From positions 19,026,146 to 19,090,145 of the forward strand of contig JAKCOZ010000001.1 in the NCBI GenBank assembly GCA_022605955.1: a stretch of DNA of 64,000 nucleotides, in the 5' to 3' direction. Below, one piece after another: positions 45,951-59,800 of the stretch (its first letter is position 1; every line of letters starts with the position of its first letter). Origin of the DNA: Rallus limicola. Taxonomy: Eukaryota; Chordata; Aves; Gruiformes; Rallidae. The position numbers and the translations under genes were made by a program. The notes under the pieces were generated by a model. It worked only from the letters and a program-made list of their open reading frames with translations. It ran no database searches and had not been told where the DNA came from.

Positions 45951-48152
45951 TTAGTGTGTATTTAAACAGGTTTGTATGCATGCACGTATATTTACTGTAT
46001 CTTTCATAAGAATTTTAGGCATGCTTACATCTTTCCATACCTGCATTTTCACATTGCAGTGCCCCCAGTGATCTCATACAAAAAAACAACTGGTGCCAAA
46101 TACAAGAGTTGAAAAATCAAATCACAAAGGCATGATCTTTCAGTGCAAAGAAAATTTTTGTAATCAAACTTGAAGCTTGGCAGGTTGTACCATGTAAACC
46201 TGTATAATTTTTTTTTTTTTAAATAAGAAATATTACCTGACTCCTGTAATAGTTCTCAACCTAATGGGTGTCCTTGGTTCTGCGAGGAGGAATAGTTTGC
46301 CTATGATCACAACATGTTTCTAGGAGATTAGACTTCTGAGGTTTATCTGCTTTTTTACCTGACTTATGCTAATCTGTGTCCTCTCTGTCTGCCCAACGAA
46401 AAACACTCCATTGCCCCAGAGGACTTACCTGCAGAGCTGCAGTATGGCATAGACTCTCAAATCTTTATACCTGGGTCCTTCTCTTGTTGACCTCTAACTG
46501 ACTTTTCCAATTGGATGTGGCTGCACTCATCTCCAGAGCTGTGACATTTCACATCAAGATGGAGAGATCAATTGGCTGTGTACCTTCTGCTCTTGTGCTA
46601 TTTTGATAACCTTGCTGGGACACTTATCTATCAAGCACTATATATGGGAGCATCTACCAATGCATTCAAGTCTTCCAGCTCATAAGAAGCAATATGATCC
46701 CCACCCCATGGCATCAGCAGCCAGTAAATGTAACTCCTGTTACAACAGCTGACAGACTAAAGCAGAAGTAACAGCACACCAGGCAATGGGATCCCCGGCA
46801 GGTGCTTTCCTCCACCAGTTGTTGCAGTGAAGGGCAGGAATGTTTCCGAGGCCTGAGTCCACTGCTGCTTAGAAAATACTTCACATCACCCTCAAGAATG
46901 AAGCATGCAGCACGGCTTTGGATGTCAAGCTGAAATAGTCCATTTCAGCATGGAGTGTTAGGTCCCATCCCTCTCTGCATACAAGCAACCCTGCAGCATC
47001 TTGACACATGAGGCCCAAGCCAGCTCCAAATTAAGTCAAAAAGAGCTTTTCCAGTGACATATCCAGGAGCTGTTTTGGACCACAAATAACCACAAACACC
47101 ATCCTAAGAGGCTGGAGTAGATGGACGTTTGGTGGTCAGTCACGACCATCCATGACCAAGCACTGACTCCTGTACAGACACCCTTCTATACAGATGCTGA
47201 ATGTGCCTTGCCTATTTTGACACCTGCAGTTGGGTTTCAGTTACTGATAACAAGCAGGTAAGTGTAGCATACTACATTAAATAAAAATAAACCAATCCTT
47301 TCTTCAGATCCCCTCCTGGTAAATTTTTTCCTGCAAAGTGGATGGAGGCTAATTTTCACTTCATGTGGGAATTATAAAGGCATTCAGATTAACACTTTTA
47401 CTCAATTTTCTTGCAAAAGCTGCCATTTCTTATAAGCTGTATTAAACCCTAGGCTGAGAGTTTGAGAAGATGGTGCTGCTCAACGCTGTGAAAACAATAA
47501 GACCGTGTGCATGGCTGTGCAGCATCCCCTACCCTGCTGGAGCTAAGTAAATTATAACCTTCACTTCTTTCAGAGGCACAGTCCCAGCTGCAGAGAAATG
47601 ATTCTTTCAAATGACAATATAAAATGATACAGTTGGGCTGCCCGACTTTATTCCCAGAGAGACTTTCTCTCGGGATGCAATCTGGTTCGAGTGGAGGGAG
47701 TTACCTGAATGCTGCATCAGAAGAGAGAGGGATAGAGCCGATAGCAGCAGTTCAACCTCTTGCAGAGAATATCCCTCAGTATATGTGAAAATACTCATGC
47801 ACATTACTGAAAAAGAAGAGTCACCCTAAATGGTGTTTTGTGTCCCTGAAGGGCTCCCTGAATGAATAAATATTCATTCATTATGTTTCAGCTGTTGCCA
47901 CTGCAGCAGGCTCCAAGAGTAGGATTAAAATCAGGGCTGAGGGAGGAAGGAAAGGAACACCCCACCACAAAGGTACAAAAAACATCATTTCCAGTGGACA
48001 GTATCTGGGCCCCAAGGAACCAAAGGTGGTTGTTCTACTACCACAATGTCCTGCAAATTGTGGCCCCCAAGCCTAGCTGCTGGAGTACTCTAGTCATCAA
48101 GAGTACTCTGCAACTGACTCCTGCCTTGGTATCACAGAAAAGTCCACATCTT
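45951..48152. other. Unique non-coding DNA
   Basis: T13 lies at 46208-46220. Open frames are short. I see nothing gene-like and no further repeat until the CR1 fragment downstream. Confidence 0.5.
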
Positions 48153-48282
48153 TCATAGAATGGTTTGGGTTGGAAGGGACCTCAAACATCATCTTGTTCC
48201 AACCCCCTCTGCTATGGGCAAGGACACCTCCCACTAGACCAAGTTGCTCAAGGCCCCATCCAGCATGGCCTTGAACCACCTT
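48153..48282 (-). mobile_element. CR1 3' fragment
   Basis: Starts TTCATAGAATGGTTTGGGTT, then GGAAGGGACCTCAAACATCA and TGTTCCAACCCCCTCTGC, then CTCAAGGCCCCATCCAGCAT. This is the 3' UTR of a minus-strand CR1 of the same tail type as the 44804 copy. About 130 bp survive. Confidence 0.9.
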
Positions 48283-51200
48283 CAGCCTAACTGAGATGCC
48301 ACATCCTGAGGGGCTTGACCAGAAGTATCAAGGAGCTGAGAAAGATGATAAGAGATAGCAATATTCATTGCAATTGGATCAAACACATGGGAAGCAATGT
48401 AACATGGAGACTGCTACTTGAATGAGCACAGACCCCAGTACCAGGCTCACCTGAGTTTCATGGTGCTGGACAAAAGCTGCCCAGCCAGGCAATCTCCTGC
48501 AGTGAAAAAATACCCTAGGCATGGTTTGAAGAAATAAGTTCTGCTGCTGGGTCTTTTTGTTTGCTTGCTTTGTTCTGGGAGGTATTTTTTTTGTTTATTC
48601 AGGGAATGGGAATGTTGGGGGGTTAAAGGAGCCTAAACATAAAGATATTCTCAGTAGCTGGTTGAGGAAGAGCAAAGACAGAGGAAAAAGAATTACATCG
48701 TAGGATTTCTACACTCTCAGTGTATACTGCCTCTCACCAGGATGACAGTGCTCCCTATTTCTATGAACAGGTACAAAGACCACTCTCCCCCATCAGCACT
48801 AGTTGCCTCACAAAGATGGAAGCAATGCTGTACCCAGTGGTACTACCAAGGACAAAGCGCTGGTCCCCTCTGCCCTTATGTACCAACAAATTCCCTGACA
48901 ACACAGCCCACAGCCTGGCCAGTGCTCATGGAGGGTAACACTGGTGAGACAGGCTGATCACAGAGGATACAAGTCAAATAGCTAATCATGTCTGGCTCGC
49001 TCACTGCTCATGTACACACATTCATCAAACCCTTTCTGAGTCAAGAACTTCCTTCCAGCCAGTGAGGTTTGCTCTTGCAAAGGCATGAGGATAATTGCAA
49101 AACAACAAAGCAACAGTGTTACATGTATTTACTAATAACTTCACTGACATTCACATAAAACATTTTGCAGTATCACAGAGGAATGAGGAAAAAAAAAACC
49201 CTGCACAATCAGCCTGTATTTATGGGAGCCTCTTAGAAGCATGCCTGGCTTCTAGTTTCCCGTATGAGCTTGGGCTGCCATTTAGAGTCAACAAAACCAG
49301 GGTAAACCTACCTGTTCGGCACGTGTGAGAAGGCAGATGCTACCAGGTGCAAATCAGAAGCCTACAAACTCTGCTAATCCCTGCTTATCCTGAGTCACCC
49401 TGCTGGAAATGACTAACTGGGCTTGGATAAATGGTTTTCCAACACGAAGAAACTCATCAGTCATCACTTAACCTTTACCAGCTGTGAACTCCCAGGAACA
49501 GGGGATGTGACCTTTACAGGATGGAGCACACAGGAATGCCTGAAGGGGCTGCAGGACACACATCATCACCAAATACACCTGAAATGTAAGGTAGGTTGAA
49601 AAGTGAACAGCAAGTCTTTGCTGGCACCCTGGCCAGACCTTCCTCACTTAGCACTTATCTCTCAATGCTGTTGATGAGCAGGTAAGAGGATCTTTTATGC
49701 TTTTTGCCATGTGAGTATAAAAGGGGAAAAAAAGCAGTAAAGCTTCCCTTATCAGGCCATTCATGCAATGCGGGCAGCAAGAATTAACCCATGCTAGTGG
49801 TGTGAACAGGATGAGAGGGGTTTATTAAGGCTGGGAGCATACCCAAGCACCAAAGCTCAGTGCACCCTCAGCCAAGAAACAAAACATCTACCATTTCCTC
49901 TTCCATTTTCGCAGAACCTTTGAAAAACTGCATAAAATGAGGAAACACACCATTGCCAAAGTGATTTCAGCTTTAAGCCACTCACATGACAGAAGAATGG
50001 ACAGTAAGTTTAAGCGTGACTTCCATCCAGAGCTAGTTCCCACTGACATAACCAACAGAAAAAGAAATCCAGGTCTTTTCTCATGCTGCCTAAAGCTTAT
50101 TTTACCCCAGTGCACAGGAATGCTAAGCAGGTCCACTTAAGAATGCATTATTTGCTCTTGGACATATTCTCTTGTAGTCCTGGAAGGCAAATAACATTTG
50201 CTTTCTACAACACATCAAACTGAATACCCGCATTTGATTAGCTAGTTATGTGAGGTATCCTCAGGCTCTCTCTGCTCCTCTGCATTTTAATAATCTCTTT
50301 TTAATTTCTGGCTGATAGTATTTTCACCCCAAGTGTATTAGTATTTCCACACACCTATGCTAATTCCAACACCACAAGCATCTGCCCGTTCTTCTTCACT
50401 CTCCTAGCCTTCCTACACTTTGTCTCGCAGCTGCCACCGCAATGTGAAGAGCATGTCCAATTTGCCATCTTCAGATAACTGGCTATTATACACCTCACTC
50501 CTACTTTGTCCAGGCCACTTGTTAATGCATAGAAAACTTCAAGGAGACAGCATCAGTATTCTTTCACACTATACAGCCACATGTCAAGATTTTTCGGAGC
50601 TTGAGCACAGATCTGCTGAAGCTATGAAACCAATCCATTAGTGCCATACGAAAACCAATTTTTTAATCTTATTTTTCTGCAGAATGAAAAATATCATAAT
50701 GCTAAGCTTGAAATAAAATTATGATTTGTACTTTAATATTTTAAGTACATGAACATTCTTCCAGATTTTGCTTTAAGCCCCTGCTGGTGCCTGCAATTCC
50801 TTGAAGCATTCTTACACTACACCACATGAAAATAAACTGCATTTATCCCCTGCAGAGTCAATCTGCACACCAACAATAAACACCCTGAGCCTGCCTCTTT
50901 TAATATGCGAAACTCTGACCTCAGATGTATATGCAAGGTTGCCACTGACTTTAATGAAGACAGGAAAGTATATTTAAGAGCAAAATTGAGCATAGTCTGG
51001 TTTTCCTCAATATTTCATATAACCACTCCATTAGATTCCTAAGGGCCTTTTTACACAGGCCTCTGTAATGAGCTTTTGTGAGCTACACCTCCCTGTAACC
51101 CCTTCCCCCTTGACTCCAAATTTCAGAAACCTTAATTTAACTCAGAATATAAACAGCAACTCCAGAGACCATTTCCAATCCTGCATATTTTTGTGATGCC

Positions 51201-53689
51201 GCTTAGTAGCGTGTTGCTCTTTCACAGCCTTTCCTTCACCCATTTCAGCATGCTGAAAACAACCCCAGCCCGGCATTCAGCTCCCCCAGGGTCAGGCACA
51301 GCAGAAAGCTTTAGGGCACACGACAAAACCCAGGATTTAGGGAAGCAGCATATGATACCGCACTTAGAAGACCAAAAAGAACCTTGGCTCAGGTGAAATA
51401 CCCATTTCACCGGATGGGGTTCATCTAGATCGGTGACACTGCTCCTAGACCTTGTCAGCAGCTGGCAGACATCTGCTAGTGTGGTTCCTAATGTATGGAA
51501 ATAACTTCACAGATGCTGGATTTTTAGAAAGAATAAAGCAAACAAACTAAACCATTCAGCCTGATGCAGTGAAGTCTCTTTCCAAGAGGCTGCTAGATTT
51601 ACATTCCTTCATAAACCAAACCCATGACAGGCCTCACCAAGTCCAATTCCACCCCTGTGCCAAATGATCCATTTAAACAATGATGCCTGGCACAAATGAA
51701 GGAGAAGTAACGCAACGCAGAGTTTCATCTCCAAGGCATTGAGCCTGGGACCGCTGAGGGCAGAAACCGCTACCATGGGACAGCAGCACTCCCAGTGAGG
51801 TCCACCTCCCTGCCAGCCCCCATGGGGGGAACCCTGCATGCTGCAGCCGTCCAGGGGGCCAGTCAGGACTCGGTGATTCCCCCAACAGCAGCTTCAGTCC
51901 TCGACCCCATTCCAAAATCACAGTCTCCCTGGGCATCTGCCTCTGTCCTACTCCTCCACTGGACCCCCAAAAACATTCCCCTCCTTCCCTGTCAGGGGAA
52001 TAACAAAGCTTCACCAGCTCACAGGGTGACAGCAAGGAGGCAAGATGGGTTCCCTCCAGGGGCAGGGACCAGCAGAAGCTCCTGGACATACCCCAGGCAC
52101 GGGTGGGCACACACAGGTTCAGCTCCCAGAAGCAAGGGCAGCGCTTGCTCTAGGAGGGATTTCAGGTTTTGCAGATGCTTGCTGCTGAGAAAGCATTTCT
52201 ATTGTGCAGAGGGGTGGGACGGTGAGTAAGAGCCCTTCATTACCCAGCACAGCTTTGCACTGCTTCCCTGTTTGCTGGGTGGAAGGCCAACTAGAGATAA
52301 ACTGGGCTTCATTACATTACAAGTTAGGATAGTGACATCACAGAAAAAGAAATGGGCTTTCTTTCCTCCAGCTCCCTGCTGCAGTTTCCATCAGGCACGA
52401 AAAAATTCGGATAGAACAGACATTTTCAATTCAAATGCTCCTGCTGTGCCCTCACCAGGACAACTCCCCAGAGAGAAGTTTTGCTATAGCTGGTGTCCGA
52501 TAATGAAAGAGTAAACTACTACCCCACTTTCAGGTGCTCAGCCAGATGGTTACCTGAAAATAGAAAGCAAACAGCATTCAAAATGCCACCTTTTTTTTTT
52601 CTGAAATGCTTGTGACCTCTGCAGCTGAGTTTGCACGTGTTCTTTGAGCTGAAGGTTATTTGAAAGATTTACATTCCAAGAATGGTTGCAAAGTGTGCAG
52701 GTTATCTACAACGCTGCCTGTACGTGTTAAAAATAGCAGCTGATAACACAATACAACACTTCTGCCCAGTTCTCAAAAACCAGAAGTGACAGGCAAGGTG
52801 AGAAAAGATTAGGAAAGTGCAGATAGGTTTTACATGTTGTTTCATTAGACTAAATCCAAATCTTACATTCAAATCCTAGGAACCATCTGAATGCGGAACC
52901 ACCATCACAGCCTTGGGGCACTGCCCACTTGAATCTGACAGGGACATTGCCTCAAACTCCCCTTGCACAAAGGGGTTACTCATCTGCTGCCCTGTTAAGC
53001 TGTGAATAAGCTAATGCACGGACAGGGCTGGTATCTGGTAGGTGTTAAGTGAGTTGAGCGCCTTGTTCATGCCTCTAAGAGCAAGCACCCTGGTGCCACA
53101 CCACTTCAAGGTGCACTGAGAGCAGACAAAGAGGGTCCAGCCACCCAAGCCTGCTATGGGGTGAACACCAAAACACAATTTCCATTCACAGACTGGAACA
53201 AAAGCTCCGCAGTGGGTGAAGTGGATCAGGTGACAAAAGACAACTAAAACTAAGTAACCATTAACTAACTACTCAACTACTTATATGTTTTTTTCAGCAA
53301 GTCAGAGCTTTTAACAAAAGCCTCAGTGATTATATTTCAACCCTAACTGCAGACGAGTGCAGAAAGTGGTGCGGGAGCTCCCTGCACCGGAACGACATGG
53401 ATGTCCTCAGCATAGCTGCAACACAAACCTGCTTGTTTTCAGCACCAAAAAATGGACAGAAAATAAGCTTCCAGCACCAAGCTCTTCTGGCTTCAGGGTA
53501 ATGACAAAACTGAGCCATGCAAAGGGCAAGCAATGATTTAACTCTCTCTTAAGTAAATGAGCCCACCAGGGACAAACCATACAAAAGGTGTACACCAGCT
53601 GGACTTCATGAAAGATCTCACTGGGCATTCAGCAGCCTGCTGGACTGACCAGGAGCCATGCCAGGATGGCTCTTGGTCCTCAGATCCCA
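48283..53689. other. Unique non-coding DNA
   Basis: Open frames up to 145 codons (51673-52110, minus), overlapped by a 144-codon frame on the other strand (51795-52229). The double openness speaks against coding. A 19-base exact repeat of 26394-26412 lies at 52897-52915. The stretch 50640-50990 is very AT-rich. No RNA gene was seen. Confidence 0.5.
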
Positions 53690-53858
53690 TCCCAACCCTC
53701 AATAATGACATCTTGTGCTGGCCTCCGGCATGTCACTTAGTCTGATTTCCTGAGCTTTTCCATCTATAAAATGGGAATAATCACATTTAATATCCTTGCT
53801 GAGCTGTTATTAGGGTTAATTAGCTAATGTTTGTACACTGCTTTGAAAAATGTAGGAG
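53690..53858 (+). mobile_element. Ancient MIR/CORE-like SINE relic
   Basis: The order of blocks follows the MIR plan. CATGTCACTTAGTCTGATTTCC corresponds to the tRNA-related end (AAGTCACTTAACCTCTCTG..CTCAGTTTCC). CCATCTATAAAATGGGAATAATC matches the hallmark CATCTGTAAAATGGGGATAAT. TTATTAGGGTTAATTAGCTAATG and TTGTACACTGCTTTGAAAA match the CORE/3' part (GAGGATTAATTAGTTAATGTTTGTAAAGTGCTTTGAA). Divergence is high, as expected for an amniote-age SINE. The left boundary is uncertain. Confidence 0.7.
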
Positions 53859-56800
53859 TGTTTGCTCTCCCCTCCTCTCTCACTTTCTCTATATATAAAT
53901 ATATGATGTCCTATTATCATAACCATCTGTGCCAGTGAGAAATTTTAATTGCTGAGCTAGCTCTTGGGAAAGACCTGCCATTCTGTAATATATAGGTCAG
54001 AGGACTTTGTTAACTGCAAAGGTAACGATAACACGTTTCAACATGGAATGCACTGAGACATGAGGTAATGCTAAATTTGGTGCTAGAAGGGAGGTGTTTA
54101 CTAAAAACCTAGAGAAAAATCTCAGTGGCCCCTCTGCATGAACCAAGTACTAAGGAAGCGACTTAATCTCTCTTCAGGAAAATAAACTTACCTTCAATTA
54201 AAAAAATTGAGAGAACATGGACCTGCATTTCAAAGTGCAAAGGATGCTAACCTGGAAGAAATACATGTGAAAGCGATTGCATTGCTAGAGAGAAACAAGT
54301 CGGTCAAAAGAAATGGCTCCTTTGGCTTTTGGCATGAAGCAAGCTCATTTCTTAAATGAGGAAAGAAATGAGAGAGGAAACAGAAAGAAGTTATGAAGTC
54401 TGAATACATGCTGGAGGTAAAATATAATAAGGCATAAAGTTAAGGGGACAAACACTAGGTTTTTTGTTTTGCTTTTAGCTTGAAAGAGTAATGGGAAACA
54501 AGTATATGTTTTTACAAATATAACCAAGAAAAACACAGGCTAGAGAATGGGTCTATTGTTGAACAAGGCAGGGGATCACATAACAAGAATCCAGATGGAT
54601 GAAGCACTCAGTAGTTATTTCCCCGTGTGTTCTGCACAAAGGACACAGAAGTATTAAGCAGGAGATAAAATTCATGATCTAGATAAGCCTGGGAAAAAAA
54701 TGAAGAGAAGAAATGTGAAAGTTTATCTATTTAATCAATGCAAATGCAATCTATAGCAAACATCTACTGAAGTCAATGGAGTTAAACAAGGGATAAATTT
54801 AGCCTACATTTTATAACTCAATAAGACCAAATGATATGCACAGAAGGGATCTAAAGAAACCAAAAATACACAGAGACCCATAAAACTGCTACTGAGCAGT
54901 CTTGAAGCTCATATGGAACTAGCAAGATACGAGCAGTCTGGAGATAAACAGTTTGTAGAAAAGTGGTACAGCATGGGGATGGGGCGAGATACTGAGTTAG
55001 GAAATTCCAATCAACTGCTTTATTAGAAGAAATAAAACACACAACATAAAACAGCATGATGAATAAAAGAAAGGTTCAATAAAGAATGATTCTGCCCAGA
55101 GAAACCTGAATGTCTTCCAAACATGCAAGTGTCTTGGAAGGAATGAATCCTAAATTAATTAAGCAGTCTTTGCCACTTATTCCTATGAGAATACAAACAT
55201 CCACAAGAGACTGTGCTTTCAACAATAACTCCACAAAACCAGAGAGACCGAGAAAGTCATAATATATGTATGCTCATCTATGCTGGTGTAAATCTGGACA
55301 AAATTCACTGGCTGCCACAGATTCAGCTCAGCAGAGCTGGAAGCCAAGGTTGGACCAGCCTTGGACCCAATCCTTCCAGAGCGTGTGAATTCATGCTCTC
55401 AGGAAAGGTGCTCACATAGCACACAGGGGTAATGACATTCTCAGCTTGTCCTGAAAAGCAAACCATCATTCATGACAGCGGAACCATAAATCACCAAGTG
55501 TGGTCAGACCTCATGCTGCCAGGTAACAGAGCTGGTTATGAAAACTGATTTAGATCAACTTGAAACTGTAATCAAATCGTGGACACTCTCCACTGGAGAC
55601 CAGCATCACCACTGGGAACAGGCCTGGAGATTTTCGGTCACCTGTATGAATCACAGATCCACATCTAATGTTTAATGTAAGCTTAAATAACCCAGATGTA
55701 GCAGAAATGTGGATAAACTAGCCAGCTAGCAATTCAGAACAAAAGTGTATGCAAGTGGACACACACACACACTCACAATATTTCAATGCAAAACTATTTA
55801 CAATATTGGTGGAAGAGGAAGAAGTTCCCATAGCACTCACAACCTTTACACAGAACCAACAGATCTCCAAATGCTGTCACATGAAGAATGCTCATACAAG
55901 GTGTTTAAATAAAAAGATACATAAAAGCACAGAAATACCATGCAAATTTCATGATCAAATCACATTTATGAAAGGTAGCACACAGCCCCTGATGACAGGA
56001 AGAGGGCTGAGGTGCATCAGCTTCAGTCCTCCTTTTACAGACGGGTAAGAAAACCCACTTCACCGTGATGAGCACTGAGGTCACCGTGTGATTGAAAACC
56101 ACAGACACAGGGGAAGACTGAGTGACACCATGCAATGAGCCAGAGAGCTCACAATTAGGAAGAATAAGCCTTCAGTCAGCCAAAAGGCACAATTTTGGGC
56201 CAAAGGCTGCAGGTTTGGGGAGGAGGGGGCTTAGAAGAGAAACACAACTAGGAAGATGCACCAAGAGGATCGGCAGGCTTAAGAGGCGCAGGGGGCTTTG
56301 AGAAAATTTGTTTATAGTTCAGGGACAGAAGAGGAAGTGGAGACAATTGAAAAATAGCAAAATATAGCACCAAATGGATGGATAATGTAACATAGATGAA
56401 AAATCATAAGCAGTCTGAGAAAAGATTTCTGTAGCTTATAGTAAAGCAGTCCCAGACCAAGCTGCCAGGGTGCGAGTGTCCTCACCCAAACAGATCCCCT
56501 GCTGTACCTTACCTCAAAATTGTTTTTTATTTAATGTTATCTGCCTTGCCTAAGGAAGTACTTTGTAAATAAACCATCCCTAGTAACACACAACCAAGCC
56601 ACAGCTCCCTGCAACATTACTCTTTATCCATTTCAGGGAACTCTCTACTATGCTCAACTCATCCCGCTACCTCCCAATCAGCATCTAATGCACATGGGAG
56701 GGGACTGGACCCCCAAACCATCAAGACTTTGGCTTTGAAAAGACACACTGACTGCAGGTCCAATGCCTGATGTTTGCCTCAGCTTCTGCGTGACCTGCTC

Positions 56801-59800
56801 GATAGCTCCAGCAAGCTACAACGCACTTCAACACCAAGGCTGCCCAGCAACCGTCAATCAGAAGGCCCAACACACCGCCATTTCTGTTTCATGGAGGAGT
56901 AACTACAAGTGCCTGCTGTGTACGCTTTGTGGTTTTTAAAGGTACCTTACCTTGTCAAGATGGGAATGGGAGAACAAGTTCATTTAGGCTCACCTATTCT
57001 TTATGGAGTTCATGGCCCTCATGAAAATACCTGCACCCTGCTTCACTGCTCACAGATGACAAGCATTTCCGGAGCGAAGGCTGGCAGGGTAACGTGCAGT
57101 ACAGCTACCCTTAACTTGATTTCTTGGGAAGTCCCAGGCCTTGCAGAGAGGCTATTTCCAACTGTTGTACCAGCAGCTCAGGGGATAAGTCTGGTGCCAA
57201 ATGGCTTAGTCGGGGATTATCAAAAGCTAGGCTGCTCCCCACGCCTCTTTTAGCTGCCTTTTTCCACTCTCAGTGAAGTTACTGGGACTCCTGCTTCTCC
57301 AAGAGCAAACATCAAGCATCCTTCACAGAAAGCCAGGTGATGCAGGCTTAAGTGACAGGTGATGCATCAGGAGGCACGGGTCACATGCTCCTAAGAAGTC
57401 AACACACAACAGCACTGAAAGCCCAGTCCTTTGGTGGCAATGAGCATCAGCACTTATTGTCCCACCAGCAGCACAGCCAAACTGAGATGCAGGGAAGGCA
57501 CCCCCTCCTCATCTGCCTTGACTTCCTTCATCTTTGCAGTATTACAGGGCTCTGCTCAACATCAGAGGCTTCTGCAGCCGCAGGGCTGAGAAGGCAGAGC
57601 ACTGAAAGGAACGGAAGGTCTTTGGAAATATCAGGCCTGTATCAGTATTCATCTCCCAGTGACAGTACACAGATGGTTGCTGGGCATTTCCCTTTTAACC
57701 AGCTGCATGGTGCAATGATGTTTTGAAGTAACTTGGTGCACAATACAGGTTTGGCAATCATTTATGAAGCACAGAAGTAAGTAGAAGACATAAACCACTC
57801 ACCCTAGGCCTCCTGCACTGGTGCTGTGGTAGTGACTCGCTTTATCCCTTAACCTCTTAAACTAGTTGGATGTTATACATGTCAAAATTTTACAGCTAAC
57901 CCGTACAACCATGCACACAGTAGTTCCAAGTTATCAGAATAAGTTTTGTGGTCCCACTTAGGAAAGAAAGTCTGTGGCTCCTCCACTGTCTCTACACCAC
58001 ACAAGTTTCAGCCCAGCTGATGGCTTAGACAGAAGAGAGATCAAGAGAAAACAGACACAATTTGGACATAAGAAGCCAACCTGCACAAGCCAAAAACTGC
58101 AAAATGCTACGGATGCATTTCATGTCACCCCAAAGCAGCAGCACCAAGAGCATCTAAAGAGCAAACTATTTTGAGCAGCACTGATAGGAATTCGAAAATG
58201 GAAATACCAGACTATGGAGTGCATCCGCTTGGTTTGCCGGCTGGCCCATATGGCTGAGGCAATTATCTCCACTCATTTCACCTCTCCACTCACTGGAAAA
58301 GGACAGATTTGGAAAGAAGGACGGAAAAATACTGCTTAAAAAGAGCAACAGTTTTTCACAAAACATTTCCATATATATTATCTCAAAAGGATATAAAATA
58401 GTATGATCATAGGCCATGCTAGGCTGTGCCATCTCATAATATGCAATCACCACCACGCAGAACCTGTATGGGGTAAATCAATCGCCCAGCAGGGAACCAG
58501 GGACATCAGAGCATCCTGGGGCACCACAGCACAGCAGGGACAGCCTGCTGCAGCGATTTTGGTGAACTTCAGAGGTTTTAAAAATATATATAAAAAAAAG
58601 TGACTGAATGCTCCCTTTCCTGTTGCTGTTTGCATATCATTAAAGGGACATCTCCATTTTTAAAGCACTTTACAGGGTCACCTTCAAGACAGCACGCATA
58701 CTCGCTGTTTCCTAAGCATCCTTTAATTCTTGTTAGGATTGTACTGCATAGCCTGGTGTCCCCAACTTTTCTCTGCATCAGGTTATGATTCCCAAGAAAA
58801 GCAGCTACCTGGAATTCTCCACAGCTATGCTTGTAGGTATTTCACATTTTTAAAGCCCAGCAAGTCTGAAACTTCTGGGGAACAGATGGAAGGGGAAACA
58901 GCTGCTTAGCTCTAATTCAAAGTAAGCCCCACCTTTGGCAGATGATTACAGGGGGACCACCAGCAGCACAATGATTCCTAATTAGTTACAAAGGAGAACA
59001 AGAATATATGGAATGGGGCTGCCAGCACCCACGTGCAATAATCAGTAGCACGCCACACTATGCATGGTACTTGACACTGTCACTTCAGCAACCTCCCCTT
59101 CAGTGAAAGGGGAACAAGGTTAGACCACTCAACCCAACACGCAGTTTTAGTTTTAACAATCTATTCAAAGGGTGCATCACAGCAACAGCCAAGGAACATC
59201 CCAGCAGGATGTTACGTCTCGTGCAAAAGCACCACATCAGCCCTGCTACTTCCCACAGCCTGTGGATTTTAGATGAATCCTTGTGATCCAAATGTAAAGT
59301 AAAGCAGAAACCTTGCAAAGAAGCCATTCCCTGAGAGAACCTGGGATTGCTGCCTTGGACATGGTTAGGAAGGTGTCTAACACCAATGCAGGTAAAAGGC
59401 CACATCACAGCATGCCTTGGACGAGGGATGGCAGAACATACACTGCTACAGGTCTATGAGGAGAGATGGCTGCTGCCTGCGGTCAGATGCACTGCAGCTC
59501 CCGTTACTGTCAGGCAGCAAAGAGCACTTCCATGTATCATCTTCACCTACCATTATCTTTGACGCTGCTTTTATCTCCATTATTTAGGCACTGAAGACAG
59601 ACAGGGGTGCTGTGAAGACAATTCACTCAAAAAATGCCTGCTTAATTAAGAATCTATCCCTATTTTCCTGCAGAATATGCATGGGTAAAAATCGGCAGCC
59701 AGCCTTGATACCTGGTGAAGCTCTCAAACACCAGCAGACTTGCTGTAACCTTGCTGGGCACCATGCAAAGCCCATTCTTCCCTCCAGTCACCCCTGAAAG

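Noticed and set aside
51673..52229. 145-codon minus and 144-codon plus open frames
   Set aside because: Same reason: both strands are open over the same stretch and the products are unrecognised.
55335..55395. TTGGACCCAATCCTTCCAGAG considered as a plus-strand CR1 tail
   Set aside because: Blocks are out of register with the CR1 end and no AGGTCCCTTCC or octamer repeat follows.
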